Shown: positions 10,028 through 18,168 of the stretch, in pieces | How the letters are laid out: each line of letters starts with the position of its first letter | Numbering within the stretch: the first letter of the stretch is position 1 | DNA from: Moritella sp. Urea-trap-13 | GTDB taxonomy: Bacteria > Pseudomonadota > Gammaproteobacteria > Enterobacterales > Moritellaceae | Length of the DNA: 64,000 bases | Direction of reading: 5' to 3' | Assembly: GCF_002836355.1 (NCBI RefSeq) | Contig: NZ_PJCA01000039.1 | Span: 186,001 to 250,000 of the forward strand | Translations under genes and position numbers: made by a program | Notes under the pieces: generated by a model | The model's input: only the letters and a program-made list of their open reading frames with translations | What the model was told of the DNA's origin: nothing | The model's database searches: none

Positions 10028-10555
10028 TTAACCGTTACCTTGGCTACTAAGCGAGATTTGCGTGGTGCGAACTTGCCAGCAGCCTTTACCCGTTAATATC
10101 AACTCAGACAATTCGATGTAGTTTTTGGTTATGTCGAGTATTTCACCGTGATTAAGTCCAATATAATCACCCGGTGAAACTCGGAATATCTCTCCCGTAC
10201 TTGCTCTTATTAGTCCCCAAAGGTGCTTTTCACTGCCTAAGGTGCCATGCATATTTAAATTATCTAACGAATAGGTTTCTAACGGCCCTTTAATCCGCGC
10301 AAAATTTGGCTGCGGACAATTTTGTGGAAACGGTGTTTCTGCTTTCACCGACTCGGGACGCGGATTAGAAAACGGATTACGCGCTCCAGTTTCCGAATAG
10401 TGCAAGGCTACAAAGCTTTCCATATCCGGTACACGTTCAATTAAATTACCTTTACGCGCTTTAACCTCATTAATGTAATCAACCAGATCCTGATTATCCC
10501 CAGTACACCCAGTTACCGTTAACGCGAGAAATATTAGACTACTAATACGCTTCAT
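10028..10555 (-). CDS. pilP: Type IV pilus assembly lipoprotein PilP
   Basis: Inner-membrane lipoprotein that links the PilN/PilO heterodimer to the N0 domain of PilQ. A short lipoprotein signal peptide ends in LTVTGC with the acylated Cys17. A flexible region with ARNPFSNPRP follows, then the compact beta domain (LETYSLDNLNMHGTLG ... VSPGDYIGLNHGEI). The length of 175 residues is typical. Its ATG overlaps the pilO stop by 4 bp (ATGA type), showing tight coupling in the pilMNOPQ operon. Confidence 0.95.
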   Translation of the reverse strand: MKRISSLIFLALTVTGCTGDNQDLVDYINEVKARKGNLIERVPDMESFVALHYSETGARNPFSNPRPESVKAETPFPQNCPQPNFARIKGPLETYSLDNLNMHGTLGSEKHLWGLIRASTGEIFRVSPGDYIGLNHGEILDITKNYIELSELILTGKGCWQVRTTQISLSSQGNG

Positions 10556-11130
10556 TTATCCCCCTTATAACGATAGGTGCGGGCAATCATATTCACTTTC
10601 AGCAATTCCCCTTGCAGTTTAGTGATCGTAAAATCTTCGAGTGTGACTATCCGCGGTAATGCGGCAATATCACTGGTAAACTGACCAAGTTGATGAAAGG
10701 TACCAATGACTTCTAAACTTACCGGCACTTCATAAGAAAAGTCTCGCTGTACTTCTGACAACCATTTAAATTTACGTAACTGCAAGCCATTATGCTGGCC
10801 AATATAACTCAAATCGTCGAGCAACCCGGCGGTCTCACTTTTTGATGGCAACTGCCTAAGCATGTGATTAAATAAATTTTCCATCTCCGACATTTGCGCG
10901 GTATATAAGCCTAAATTACCAGCAAGGCTGGCTTTGGCTTCAAACTGTAATTTTAAACTTGCTTCTTTCTTTTCAATATTCTCCAGCGCTTGTAGCGATG
11001 ACGCGATAAATAGCCAATAGAATAATGCCGCAATTAATACTGAAAAAATGATATTTACGGCTATTTTGGCGGGTTTAGGCCAATTGCCTAAATCTTCAAG
11101 ATCCAGTTCATTGAGTTCTTGTAAGTTCAT
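10552..11130 (-). CDS. pilO: Type IV pilus inner-membrane protein PilO
   Basis: Bitopic inner-membrane protein that forms heterodimers with PilN and helps set pilus length and retraction. It has a cytoplasmic stretch of about 20 residues, one membrane helix near residues 24-44 (KIAVNIIFSVLIAALFYWLF), a coiled-coil segment, and a ferredoxin-like periplasmic domain. The length of 192 residues is slightly below the common 200-210. It sits one base after pilN and overlaps pilP, as in other pilMNOPQ operons. Confidence 0.95.
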   Translation of the reverse strand: MNLQELNELDLEDLGNWPKPAKIAVNIIFSVLIAALFYWLFIASSLQALENIEKKEASLKLQFEAKASLAGNLGLYTAQMSEMENLFNHMLRQLPSKSETAGLLDDLSYIGQHNGLQLRKFKWLSEVQRDFSYEVPVSLEVIGTFHQLGQFTSDIAALPRIVTLEDFTITKLQGELLKVNMIARTYRYKGDK

Positions 11131-11131
11131 C

Positions 11132-11686
11132 TTAGCTGCCCGCCTCTGTCTTCATCGGCGTTACCGAAAAGCGCATTTCAAAACGATTTCCCTCTTCACC
11201 AGGCAGAGCAACAATGGAGTCTAGGTCACCTTCGATCAACCACGTTGATTCTTCAATATTACGCAGTAATACTGCCAGACGGGTATTCGAATCACTGGTG
11301 CCATTAATTTTAATAATGTCATTTTTAAAGGTTAACTTGGCTAGATTGACACCCGCTGGTATCAATTGAGGTAAGGTATTCATTAAGTGGGTAGGAGTAT
11401 TACGACTGCGCTGTAAGCTTTGAATTAAAGCAATACGTTCTTGGAGTTTATCCTTACGTCCACGTAACTCTTTAATTTTACCTAGCTTGACATCGATGAC
11501 CTGCATCTCTTGCATAAGCAAAGTATTACGCTGTTTTTGGTTGTCGATAAAGCCACCGATCACCATATTCAGCATGCTCATGACCAATAACGTCGCGCCA
11601 AGACTTATGCCACTGAAGGTGAAAAAGCGTTGCTGGCGAAGCTTTTTATCCACTTCCCGCCATGGTAATAAATTAATATTAGACAT
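11132..11686 (-). CDS. pilN: Type IV pilus inner-membrane protein PilN
   Basis: Bitopic inner-membrane protein whose short N-terminal tail binds PilM. The diagnostic N-terminal motif is present as SNINLLPWRE at residues 2-11. A membrane helix near residues 22-44, a coiled coil (QEMQVIDVKLGKIKELRGRKD) and a ferredoxin-like fold follow. The length of 184 residues is typical. The start codon overlaps the pilM stop by one base. Confidence 0.96.
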   Translation of the reverse strand: MSNINLLPWREVDKKLRQQRFFTFSGISLGATLLVMSMLNMVIGGFIDNQKQRNTLLMQEMQVIDVKLGKIKELRGRKDKLQERIALIQSLQRSRNTPTHLMNTLPQLIPAGVNLAKLTFKNDIIKINGTSDSNTRLAVLLRNIEESTWLIEGDLDSIVALPGEEGNRFEMRFSVTPMKTEAGS

Positions 11687-12753
11687 TATAACGCCCTCAT
11701 CGCTAAGCCAAGTGCAACCATATAACGCGGTCCGTTAGCGATTAAACGTTCTTTATCTTCGACTTCTTCGGCGTAGTGAAACTGAGCAAAAGGATTGGCA
11801 ACACGGGTGGTGATACCCAGTTCGCTTTCCACTTGCTGAGCCAACTCCATGATTAATGCCGAACCACCACTCAGCGTGATCATATCTATTTTCTGCAAGG
11901 TACCAGAGTTAGTAAACAGCTGCACATTACGACGGATCTGCTGTATGCAAGCGGTAATATAAGGGGCTAATACATCAATATCGTAATCCAGTGGCAACTG
12001 TTGCGCGAGTTTCATTTTTTCAGCTTCATCACGTTTCAAGCTATAATGATCGCTAATGGTGCGGGTATAGTTCTCGCCACCAAAATTTTGTACCCGAGAA
12101 TAGATTGACTCGCCCTGATGCAGCATTGAAAAAATGGTCATATTAGTACCAATATCAATCGCAGCCACTACTTTGCTATCATCTTGCAGCTCAGCCAGGC
12201 GTAAATATAAATCGTGAGATCGCGCTAATGCATGCGCAGCCACATCCACAATTTTCGGGATAAAGTCGCTTTCTTCTAGGCAACCCGCTAATGAGGTGAC
12301 GCTTTCTGTACGAGTCGCACTCAATAACACATTATGTTTGCCCGGATTGTTATCATTGATACCTAATATTTCAAAATCGAGACTAATTTCATCCAGCGGA
12401 AAAGGGATTAAGCTTTCCGCTTCCAGCTCGATATGCATTTCCAGCTCGGGGCCAGAAAGGTCGGTGTCAACATAAATAATTTTCGTAATAACATTTGTGC
12501 CAGATACGGCAGTAGCAGCTTGTTTATAACGGAAAGGAAAATCTTGACGCACGTGTTGCAACACATTGGTTAATGCTTCTATATCTTGCAATTGGTGATC
12601 AACGACACATCCTTTTGGCGTTGCTACCTCTGATACCATATCTACCACATAATGCTCTGAACGCTTAGACAGCGCGAGGGCCTTTACGGACGATGATCCA
12701 AAATCAACTCCGATCATTGCCACTGTCTGATTCCTTTTAAACAGCTTTAGCAT
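11686..12753 (-). CDS. pilM: Type IV pilus assembly ATPase-like protein PilM
   Basis: Actin/FtsA-like cytoplasmic protein that binds ATP and the N-terminal tail of PilN. The nucleotide-binding elements are MIGVDFGSSSVKALAL near the N-terminus, AIDIGTNMTIFSM in the middle, and ITLSGGSALI near the C-terminus. I start at the ATG at 12753 (MLKLFKRN), the usual PilM start; a TTG four codons upstream is possible but unlikely. It is the first gene of pilMNOPQ and is divergent from mrcA, with about 165 bp of shared promoter region between them, a conserved arrangement in gammaproteobacteria. Confidence 0.95.
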   Translation of the reverse strand: MLKLFKRNQTVAMIGVDFGSSSVKALALSKRSEHYVVDMVSEVATPKGCVVDHQLQDIEALTNVLQHVRQDFPFRYKQAATAVSGTNVITKIIYVDTDLSGPELEMHIELEAESLIPFPLDEISLDFEILGINDNNPGKHNVLLSATRTESVTSLAGCLEESDFIPKIVDVAAHALARSHDLYLRLAELQDDSKVVAAIDIGTNMTIFSMLHQGESIYSRVQNFGGENYTRTISDHYSLKRDEAEKMKLAQQLPLDYDIDVLAPYITACIQQIRRNVQLFTNSGTLQKIDMITLSGGSALIMELAQQVESELGITTRVANPFAQFHYAEEVEDKERLIANGPRYMVALGLAMRAL

Positions 12754-12919
12754 AATGATCTTCAACTCTATGTAATAACAATGACTTCCATTTTGTTATT
12801 TTATTGTTAATTATTTGTTGCATTTAAAGCATACAGGCTTAAATCTCTGAGGTCTATCATAAACAACTCGTACTAATTCACAAAACAGAGATATAATGAT
12901 CGATTATTGAGAAATTATA

Positions 12920-15493
12920 GTGAGCATTATTGTGAAATGGATTAAACGATTATCCGTATTTTTATTCGTCAGCGGACTGCTCGGTGTAGGAAGCATCATT
13001 GCACTATATTTCTATATCAAGCCAGAACTGCCTGATGTAAACGCATTAAAAACCATACAGTTACAAACGCCAATGAAGGTCTTTAGCCAAGATGGCAAAC
13101 TGATCTCTCAATTTGGTGAGAAACGTCGTATTCCCATTGAGGTTGCTGATGTTCCCCCTTTGATGATCAAAGCATTTCTAGCCACAGAAGATAACCGTTT
13201 TTATAGCCATCCAGGTATAGATCCTATCGGTATTGTGCGTGCAGCCACGGTCATGATCATGACTGGCGAACGTAAACAAGGCGCGAGTACCATTACCCAG
13301 CAGGTTGCGCGAAACTTCTTTTTAACCCGCGAAAAAACCTTTATTCGTAAGATTAAAGAGATCTTTTTAGCTTGGCATATTGAGCAAAATCTTACCAAAG
13401 ATGAGATCTTAACCCTATACCTGAATAAGATCCCATTGGGTTATCGTTCATTTGGTATCGGCGCAGCAGCCCAAGTTTATTACGGTAAAACGCTCGACGA
13501 ACTAACCTTAGCGCAAATGGCGATCATTGCTGGTTTACCAAAGGCACCATCAGCATTAAATCCGATTCGCTCACCAAAACGTGCTAAAGCCCGTCGTCAT
13601 ATTGTATTGTTGCGAATGTTAGACGAGAAATATATCACCCAAGCCCAGTTTGAAGAAGCGAACAACGCGCCGATTACCGGTAAGTACCACGGCGCAGAAA
13701 TTGAATTGTCGGCACCTTATTTAGCTGAAATGGTGCGTAGTGAAATGATTAGCCGCTACGGTGAAGATAAAGCTTATTCTCAAGGGCTAAACGTCTATAC
13801 CACAGTACATAGCGACCGCCAAACGGCAGCAACGACAGCACTGATTAACAACTTACTTAATTATGATTTACGTCACGGCTATCGTGGTCCGCTCGGCCAA
13901 GCTTGGACTAATGATGAAGTGCTTAGTCACGAAGAGCTATTATTATTACTCAAAGATAAACCCAGTTATCAACCACTACAACCCGCAGTTATTACGGCAG
14001 TAACAGGCCAAACCGTCGCAGCATTATTAGCCAATGGCGAACAAGTGACGGTGAGTTGGGATGGTTTAAAATGGGCGCGTCCCTTTATTGCCGATAATAA
14101 ACAAGGTCCAGCGCCACAAACAGCGGCTGAAATTATCAGTGCTGGTGATATCGTATTATTACGTCCGATGCCTGCAACAACACAGCCGGCACAATGGATG
14201 TTAGGCCAGATCCCTGATGCTAGCTCTGCTTTCATTGCCATTGATAATAATGATGGTGCAATTGAAGCCTTGGTCGGTGGTTTTAATTATCAACAAAGTA
14301 AGTTTAACCGCGTCACCCAAGCTGAACGTCAAATTGGTTCCAACATCAAACCATTTGTCTATTCTGCTGGTTTAGCACAGGGTGCAACGCTAGCGACATT
14401 AATCAATGATGCGCCTATCAACCAACGCGATAAACGTGCAGGTACCGCGTGGCGACCAAAAAATTCACCGCCAACCTACAATGGTCCAACCCGTTTCCGT
14501 TTAGGCTTAGCACAATCAAAAAATGTCATGTCGGTGCGCGTATTCCGTCAAGTCGGTTTAACTAACGCCATTAATTACATGTCACGCTTTGGTTTTGATA
14601 AAGCTAAGTTACCCCGTGATGAATCATTATCATTGGGCTCGGCATCGCTGACACCGTTAGAAGTGGCGGTTGCCTTTGCAACGTTTGCTAATGGAGGGTT
14701 TAAAGTTGACCCTTACTTTATTGACCGTATTGAAGACGCTAATGGTGAGCTACTATTTCAAGCAGCACCAAAGCAAGCCTGTTTAGCATGTGAGAAACAA
14801 ATCGCATTGGGCACAGATAACCCTGAACATTGGTTAGCAGTCGAAGGGGATGCACTCGCACAATGCGATATTGCCCCTTATGGTTCGCAACAATTAGCAC
14901 CGCGTATTATCACCGAACAGAATGCGTTCTTAATGCGTGAAGTTATGGCAAGTGTTATTTGGGGTGGTGGTAGTTGGCGTCATAAAACCGGTTGGAACGG
15001 TACTGGTTGGCGAGCAGCTGCAGCACTGAAACGACACGATATTGGTGGTAAAACAGGTACAACAAACGAATCAAAAGATGCTTGGTTCTCGGGTTTTAAC
15101 CCAGACCTATCAGCAACCAGTTGGATTGGTTTTGATAGCCACAGTCGTGATTTAGGCCGTGTGAGCCGCAATATAAATCTGGACAAAAACCAAATTAACG
15201 GTGCGGAAGCGGGCGCTAAGACAGCGCAGCCAGCTTGGATTGAATTCATGCAGTTTGCGCTTAAAGGGGTGCCAGTACGCCCGAGTATAATGCCTGAGAA
15301 TATAGTCCAAGTACGTATCGATCGAGAATCGGGCTTACTCACCCGTAAATCAGATTATACCTCGCGCTTTGAATACTTTATTCAAGGTACGGAACCAACG
15401 GAATATGTGAATAATCAAGATGCGGGCTCGTCATTCGATCAAATAGATGAGCACAGTGAAGCAGCTGAAGAATCTCTCGATGACTTGTTTTAA
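12920..15493 (+). CDS. mrcA: Penicillin-binding protein 1A (bifunctional class A)
   Basis: Inner-membrane enzyme that polymerises glycan strands and cross-links peptides in peptidoglycan. It has one membrane helix near residues 9-30, and a GT51 glycosyltransferase domain with EDNRFYSHPGIDPIGI, GASTITQQVARNFFL and LYLNKIPLGYRSFG. An OB-like insert follows, then the transpeptidase domain with the catalytic serine in SNIKPF (about residue 474), SKN near 533 and KTGTTN near 710. At 857 residues it matches PBP1a. The start is a GTG; a second in-frame GTG four codons later is equally possible. A strong terminator follows. Confidence 0.96.
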   Translation: MSIIVKWIKRLSVFLFVSGLLGVGSIIALYFYIKPELPDVNALKTIQLQTPMKVFSQDGKLISQFGEKRRIPIEVADVPPLMIKAFLATEDNRFYSHPGIDPIGIVRAATVMIMTGERKQGASTITQQVARNFFLTREKTFIRKIKEIFLAWHIEQNLTKDEILTLYLNKIPLGYRSFGIGAAAQVYYGKTLDELTLAQMAIIAGLPKAPSALNPIRSPKRAKARRHIVLLRMLDEKYITQAQFEEANNAPITGKYHGAEIELSAPYLAEMVRSEMISRYGEDKAYSQGLNVYTTVHSDRQTAATTALINNLLNYDLRHGYRGPLGQAWTNDEVLSHEELLLLLKDKPSYQPLQPAVITAVTGQTVAALLANGEQVTVSWDGLKWARPFIADNKQGPAPQTAAEIISAGDIVLLRPMPATTQPAQWMLGQIPDASSAFIAIDNNDGAIEALVGGFNYQQSKFNRVTQAERQIGSNIKPFVYSAGLAQGATLATLINDAPINQRDKRAGTAWRPKNSPPTYNGPTRFRLGLAQSKNVMSVRVFRQVGLTNAINYMSRFGFDKAKLPRDESLSLGSASLTPLEVAVAFATFANGGFKVDPYFIDRIEDANGELLFQAAPKQACLACEKQIALGTDNPEHWLAVEGDALAQCDIAPYGSQQLAPRIITEQNAFLMREVMASVIWGGGSWRHKTGWNGTGWRAAAALKRHDIGGKTGTTNESKDAWFSGFNPDLSATSWIGFDSHSRDLGRVSRNINLDKNQINGAEAGAKTAQPAWIEFMQFALKGVPVRPSIMPENIVQVRIDRESGLLTRKSDYTSRFEYFIQGTEPTEYVNNQDAGSSFDQIDEHSEAAEESLDDLF

Positions 15494-15518
15494 TCTTTAT
15501 CGTTAAGATTAAATAGCT

Positions 15519-15560
15519 AAAAAATGGCGCTACTTTATTTTAAAAGTAGCGCCATTTTTA
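15519..15560. terminator. Bidirectional terminator between mrcA and oxyR
   Basis: A perfect 16-bp stem AAAATGGCGCTACTTT / AAAGTAGCGCCATTTT has T-runs on the plus side and A-runs on the other, so it can end both mrcA and oxyR transcripts. A smaller hairpin (TAATCTT / AAGATTA) lies directly after the mrcA stop. Confidence 0.9.
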
Positions 15561-15600
15561 TATCTCAACAGTTCGTATCTACACAGCCATATCGTTTAAC

Positions 15601-15665
15601 TATCTAACTAAACTATCTAACTAAACTATCTAACTAAACTATCTATCTAAACTATCTAACTAACC
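15601..15665. repeat. Tandem repeat, five copies of a 13-bp unit
   Basis: The unit TATCTAACTAAAC is repeated exactly three times, then once with one change (TATCTATCTAAAC), then once as TATCTAACTAACC. It ends 8 bases before the oxyR stop codon. No coding sense is evident; it looks like a variable-number tandem repeat. Confidence 0.95.
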
Positions 15666-15672
15666 TACATCG

Positions 15673-16569
15673 CTAAACGATAGTTGCCGTTACTTTCTTA
15701 TTAATCAGTTGTGCTATGTCATTAAAACAAGGGCGTCTTACCGACCCTTTACGATACAGCAGCACGATTTTTCGGGTTGGCTCAGGTTCGACAAATTTAA
15801 TATATTCAACACCTTCGGTGAATCTAGTGCGTGGAATAGCTAAATGCGGTAATAATGTCACCCCCGCTTCTGCGGCAATCATATGACGTAGTGTTTCTAG
15901 ACTCGTGGCTTTAAAGCTCTGATCTTCTTCAGCACCGGCCGTAAAGCAATAATCCATTGCTTGATCACGTAGGCAATGACCATCTTCTAACATCAGCACC
16001 TGCTCGCCGCGCAATTCTGACAAATCAACACGATCGCGACCTTTAAAGCGATGTGAGCTAGGAATAATCAGCTCTAATGGTTCTTTGTATAGTTCAATAT
16101 GACCGTATTTTTCCATACCGGGTAGGTAAGCTAACAGCAGACAATCCAACTCACCTTCGTCCAATTGTTTTAATAACTCATTGGTTTGGTTTTCATGTAA
16201 AAACATGTCTAAATCTGGAAACTGTTTCTTCATCGATGGCACTATGAGTGGCAGCAGATACGGCGCAACCGTTGGGATTAAACCAATATGAATGGCCCCA
16301 GCGGTCGGGCTAGCATAACTCTTGGCAATTTCTTTAATCGCTTTCGACTCTAATAATACCCTACGCGCTTGATCGGCAATTTGATCGCCCGCTGGGGTAA
16401 ACAATACCTTTCTTGAAGTGCGCTCGATTAAAATGACATCTAGTTCATCTTCTAATTTACGGATCTGTCCACTCAGCGTTGGCTGACTAACAAAACACTT
16501 TTCCGCTGCTTTTCTAAAATGCTTTAATTCTTGCAACGCAACTAAATATTCTAAATCTCTTAAATTCAT
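15673..16569 (-). CDS. oxyR: Hydrogen peroxide-sensing regulator OxyR (LysR family)
   Basis: LysR-type activator of peroxide defence genes. The winged helix-turn-helix is at residues 1-60 (LRDLEYLVALQELKHFRKAAEKCFVSQPTLS is the recognition region, described in parts). The redox pair falls at Cys199 and Cys208 in the sequence GHCLRDQAMDYCF, the same numbering as in E. coli OxyR, which is strong evidence of function. I start at the ATG at 16569 (MNLRDLEYL); a longer frame from 16608 adds a non-conserved tail. No catalase or peroxiredoxin gene is adjacent here, so it acts in trans. Confidence 0.95.
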   Translation of the reverse strand: MNLRDLEYLVALQELKHFRKAAEKCFVSQPTLSGQIRKLEDELDVILIERTSRKVLFTPAGDQIADQARRVLLESKAIKEIAKSYASPTAGAIHIGLIPTVAPYLLPLIVPSMKKQFPDLDMFLHENQTNELLKQLDEGELDCLLLAYLPGMEKYGHIELYKEPLELIIPSSHRFKGRDRVDLSELRGEQVLMLEDGHCLRDQAMDYCFTAGAEEDQSFKATSLETLRHMIAAEAGVTLLPHLAIPRTRFTEGVEYIKFVEPEPTRKIVLLYRKGSVRRPCFNDIAQLINKKVTATIV

Positions 16570-16781
16570 ATCAACCCAACTTGAATGGTAAAAACAATTA
16601 AATACCAATTACTGATTTGTATATACTATCAATAAAAGTAACTAACCACACGGTTAATCCTCAAAAAAATCAGCATAACTTGATCATAAATAAATTATTG
16701 TGGCCACTTGTGCGTTAATACTTTTATCTGCGGTATAAATAAGCCTTAGTGTTCGCTATTAAAAATTAACTATCGAGATCA

Positions 16782-16809
16782 AAAACGGCGAGCCTAAGCT
16801 CGCCGTTTT
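16782..16809 (-). terminator. Rho-independent terminator after dapA
   Basis: A perfect 12-bp stem, AAAACGGCGAGC / GCTCGCCGTTTT, with loop CTAA, lies 31 bases past the dapA stop. On the minus strand it runs into TTTTT. Confidence 0.92.
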
Positions 16810-16840
16810 CATTATTTATAAACCCCTTACGCCATCAAGC

Positions 16841-17758
16841 TTAAATCAACTCTAATTCAATCATAGCAGCACGGATTTCATCTTTTGTACCTTGGGTTAG
16901 TTCAATTACAGGTAAACGACACTCAGGCTCACACAGGCCTAATAGTGAGACAGCATACTTCACACCTGCCGGACTTGTTTCTTTAAACATTAAGTTATGT
17001 AAGGTGATCAAGCGATCTTGTAATTCTCTCGCTTCAACATATTTACCTGCAAATGTTAATTCCTGAACTTCTGCATACAGCTTTGGTGCCACATTCGCAG
17101 ACACAGAAATCAGGCCATTACCACCAGAGACATTGTAAGCAACCGTAGTACAATCATCACCAGAAAGGAAAGAGAAATCACCTTTAATCAATTGGCGTTC
17201 TAACCAAGGGCGCGACAAATCGCCAGTCGCATCTTTAATACCCACAACATTTTTGAGTTCAGCCATACGCGCTAACGTTTCAGGTTGAATATCGACAATC
17301 GCACGGCCAGGAATATTATAAACAATAATGGGTAAATCATTGTTATCGTTAATCGCTTTAAAATGCTGGAATAAACCTTCCTGACAAGGACGGTTGTAAT
17401 AACCTGCAACATGTAACGTCGCAATCGCACCTGCCGCTTGCGCATGATTAGATAACATAATCGCGTCAGTTGGGTTATTTGAACCTGCACCAGCGATAAC
17501 CGGTAAACGCCCTGCCGCTTGGTTAACAACGATATCGAGGATCTGACAATGCTCTTCTAGTGACAAGGTTGGACACTCGCCAGTAGTGCCTACAGCAACA
17601 ATACCGTGCGTACCCTGTGCTATATGCCAGTCAACAAGATTACGTAATGCTGGTTCATCAATTTCATTATTTTTAAACGGGGTAACCAACGCAACAATTG
17701 AACCTTTAAGTAATGCTTTCATTGCTGATTTATCGGTGACCGTTGAGTTAACACTCAT
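16841..17758 (-). CDS. dapA: 4-hydroxy-tetrahydrodipicolinate synthase
   Basis: Class I aldolase-type lyase condensing pyruvate with aspartate semialdehyde, the first committed step towards diaminopimelate and lysine. The Schiff-base lysine is in VVGIKDATGD, the catalytic tyrosine in IIVYNIPGR, and the threonine pair in VGTTGECP. The 305 residues include about 12 extra at the N-terminus compared with the E. coli enzyme; the ATG at 17758 is preferred because a strong GGAG lies six bases upstream, while the inner ATG (MKALLKGS) has no ribosome site. The gene is preceded by a structured leader with a terminator hairpin and a lysine-rich mini-ORF, suggesting attenuation, and no bamC follows as it does in enterics. 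Confidence 0.96.
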   Translation of the reverse strand: MSVNSTVTDKSAMKALLKGSIVALVTPFKNNEIDEPALRNLVDWHIAQGTHGIVAVGTTGECPTLSLEEHCQILDIVVNQAAGRLPVIAGAGSNNPTDAIMLSNHAQAAGAIATLHVAGYYNRPCQEGLFQHFKAINDNNDLPIIVYNIPGRAIVDIQPETLARMAELKNVVGIKDATGDLSRPWLERQLIKGDFSFLSGDDCTTVAYNVSGGNGLISVSANVAPKLYAEVQELTFAGKYVEARELQDRLITLHNLMFKETSPAGVKYAVSLLGLCEPECRLPVIELTQGTKDEIRAAMIELELI

Positions 17759-17776
17759 AGAAGCTCCATTTCGGTT

Positions 17777-17814
17777 ATAAAAAAACCTCGATTACATAAA
17801 TTGCGTTCGAGGTT
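17777..17814 (-). terminator. Attenuator terminator upstream of dapA
   Basis: On the minus strand AACCTCGA (17814-17807) pairs with TCGAGGTT (17791-17784), directly followed by a run of seven T (two shared with the stem), about 20 bases before the dapA start codon. As a terminator lying in front of the gene it can only act as a regulatory switch. Its 5' arm overlaps CTCGAA (17811-17806), which can instead pair with TTCGAG at 17840-17835. Confidence 0.75.
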
Positions 17815-17834
17815 CCTATAGGGATTTATATGTT

Positions 17835-17848
17835 CTCGAATCACATGC
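17835..17848 (-). promoter_or_regulatory. Antiterminator arm and partner of the leader hairpin
   Basis: TTCGAG (17840-17835) can pair with CTCGAA (17811-17806) and so block the terminator. Next to it GCATGTGA (17848-17841) can pair perfectly with TCACATGC (17905-17898), which spans the leader peptide start codon. The leader ORF stop is inside this segment, so a ribosome finishing there would cover the antiterminator arm. Confidence 0.55.
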
Positions 17849-17901
17849 TACGCTGGCTTTAATTTGCCTTGTTTAAATTGTTTTCGTTTTAAATTAAGCA
17901 T
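17848..17901 (-). CDS. Putative lysine-rich leader peptide of dapA
   Basis: A 17-codon frame reads MLNLKRKQFKQGKLKPA and then TAG, with five lysine codons and one arginine. GAGAA lies six bases upstream of the ATG as a possible ribosome site. It sits inside a leader with alternative hairpins, in the position expected of the control peptide in ribosome-mediated attenuation, and lysine is the end product of the dapA pathway. The caution is that AAA codons are cheap in AT-rich DNA and that a second tiny frame (MRTSHA) overlaps its start. No homologue is known to me; the call rests on layout only. Confidence 0.5.
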   Translation of the reverse strand: MLNLKRKQFKQGKLKPA

Positions 17902-17968
17902 GTGACGTTCTCATTTTGATGAAAAAACATTTAGGCGTTTATTATTTATCGTTTACTTTTAATATTTA

Positions 17969-17997
17969 ATAATTCGTCATTCACCGCAAAATGTCAA
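17969..17997 (-). promoter_or_regulatory. Candidate dapA promoter
   Basis: A perfect TTGACA (-35) reads at 17997-17992 on the minus strand, followed after 17 bases by an AT-rich region (AATTATTAAAT) that could hold a weak -10. Starting there would give a leader of roughly 200 bases containing the mini-ORF and hairpins. Confidence 0.5.
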
Positions 17998-18053
17998 GCA
18001 AGATAATACATAAGCAAAATCACAGCAGACAATTCCCCACAGGATAATCGATA

Positions 18054-18068
18054 CCCGAGCGACTCGGG
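18054..18068. repeat. Small hairpin upstream of rsmC
   Basis: CCCGAG and CTCGGG flank CGA. A strong ribosome-site-like GGGGAGGA follows at 18092-18099 but is not positioned in front of a convincing start codon. The rest of the 17998-18168 stretch shows no gene. Confidence 0.4.
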
Positions 18069-18168
18069 GATATGCACTCAGTAAAGCGAAAGGGGAGGAT
18101 ATTGAAGTAGTTTGGGTATATACTCTCCGGCCAAATCTTCGACCAAATTAAGTAAAGAGTCCAGACCC

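Noticed and set aside
17777-17997. Lysine riboswitch upstream of dapA
   Set aside because: The region is short and AT-rich and lacks the conserved multi-helix lysine riboswitch core; the leader-peptide attenuator layout explains the elements better.
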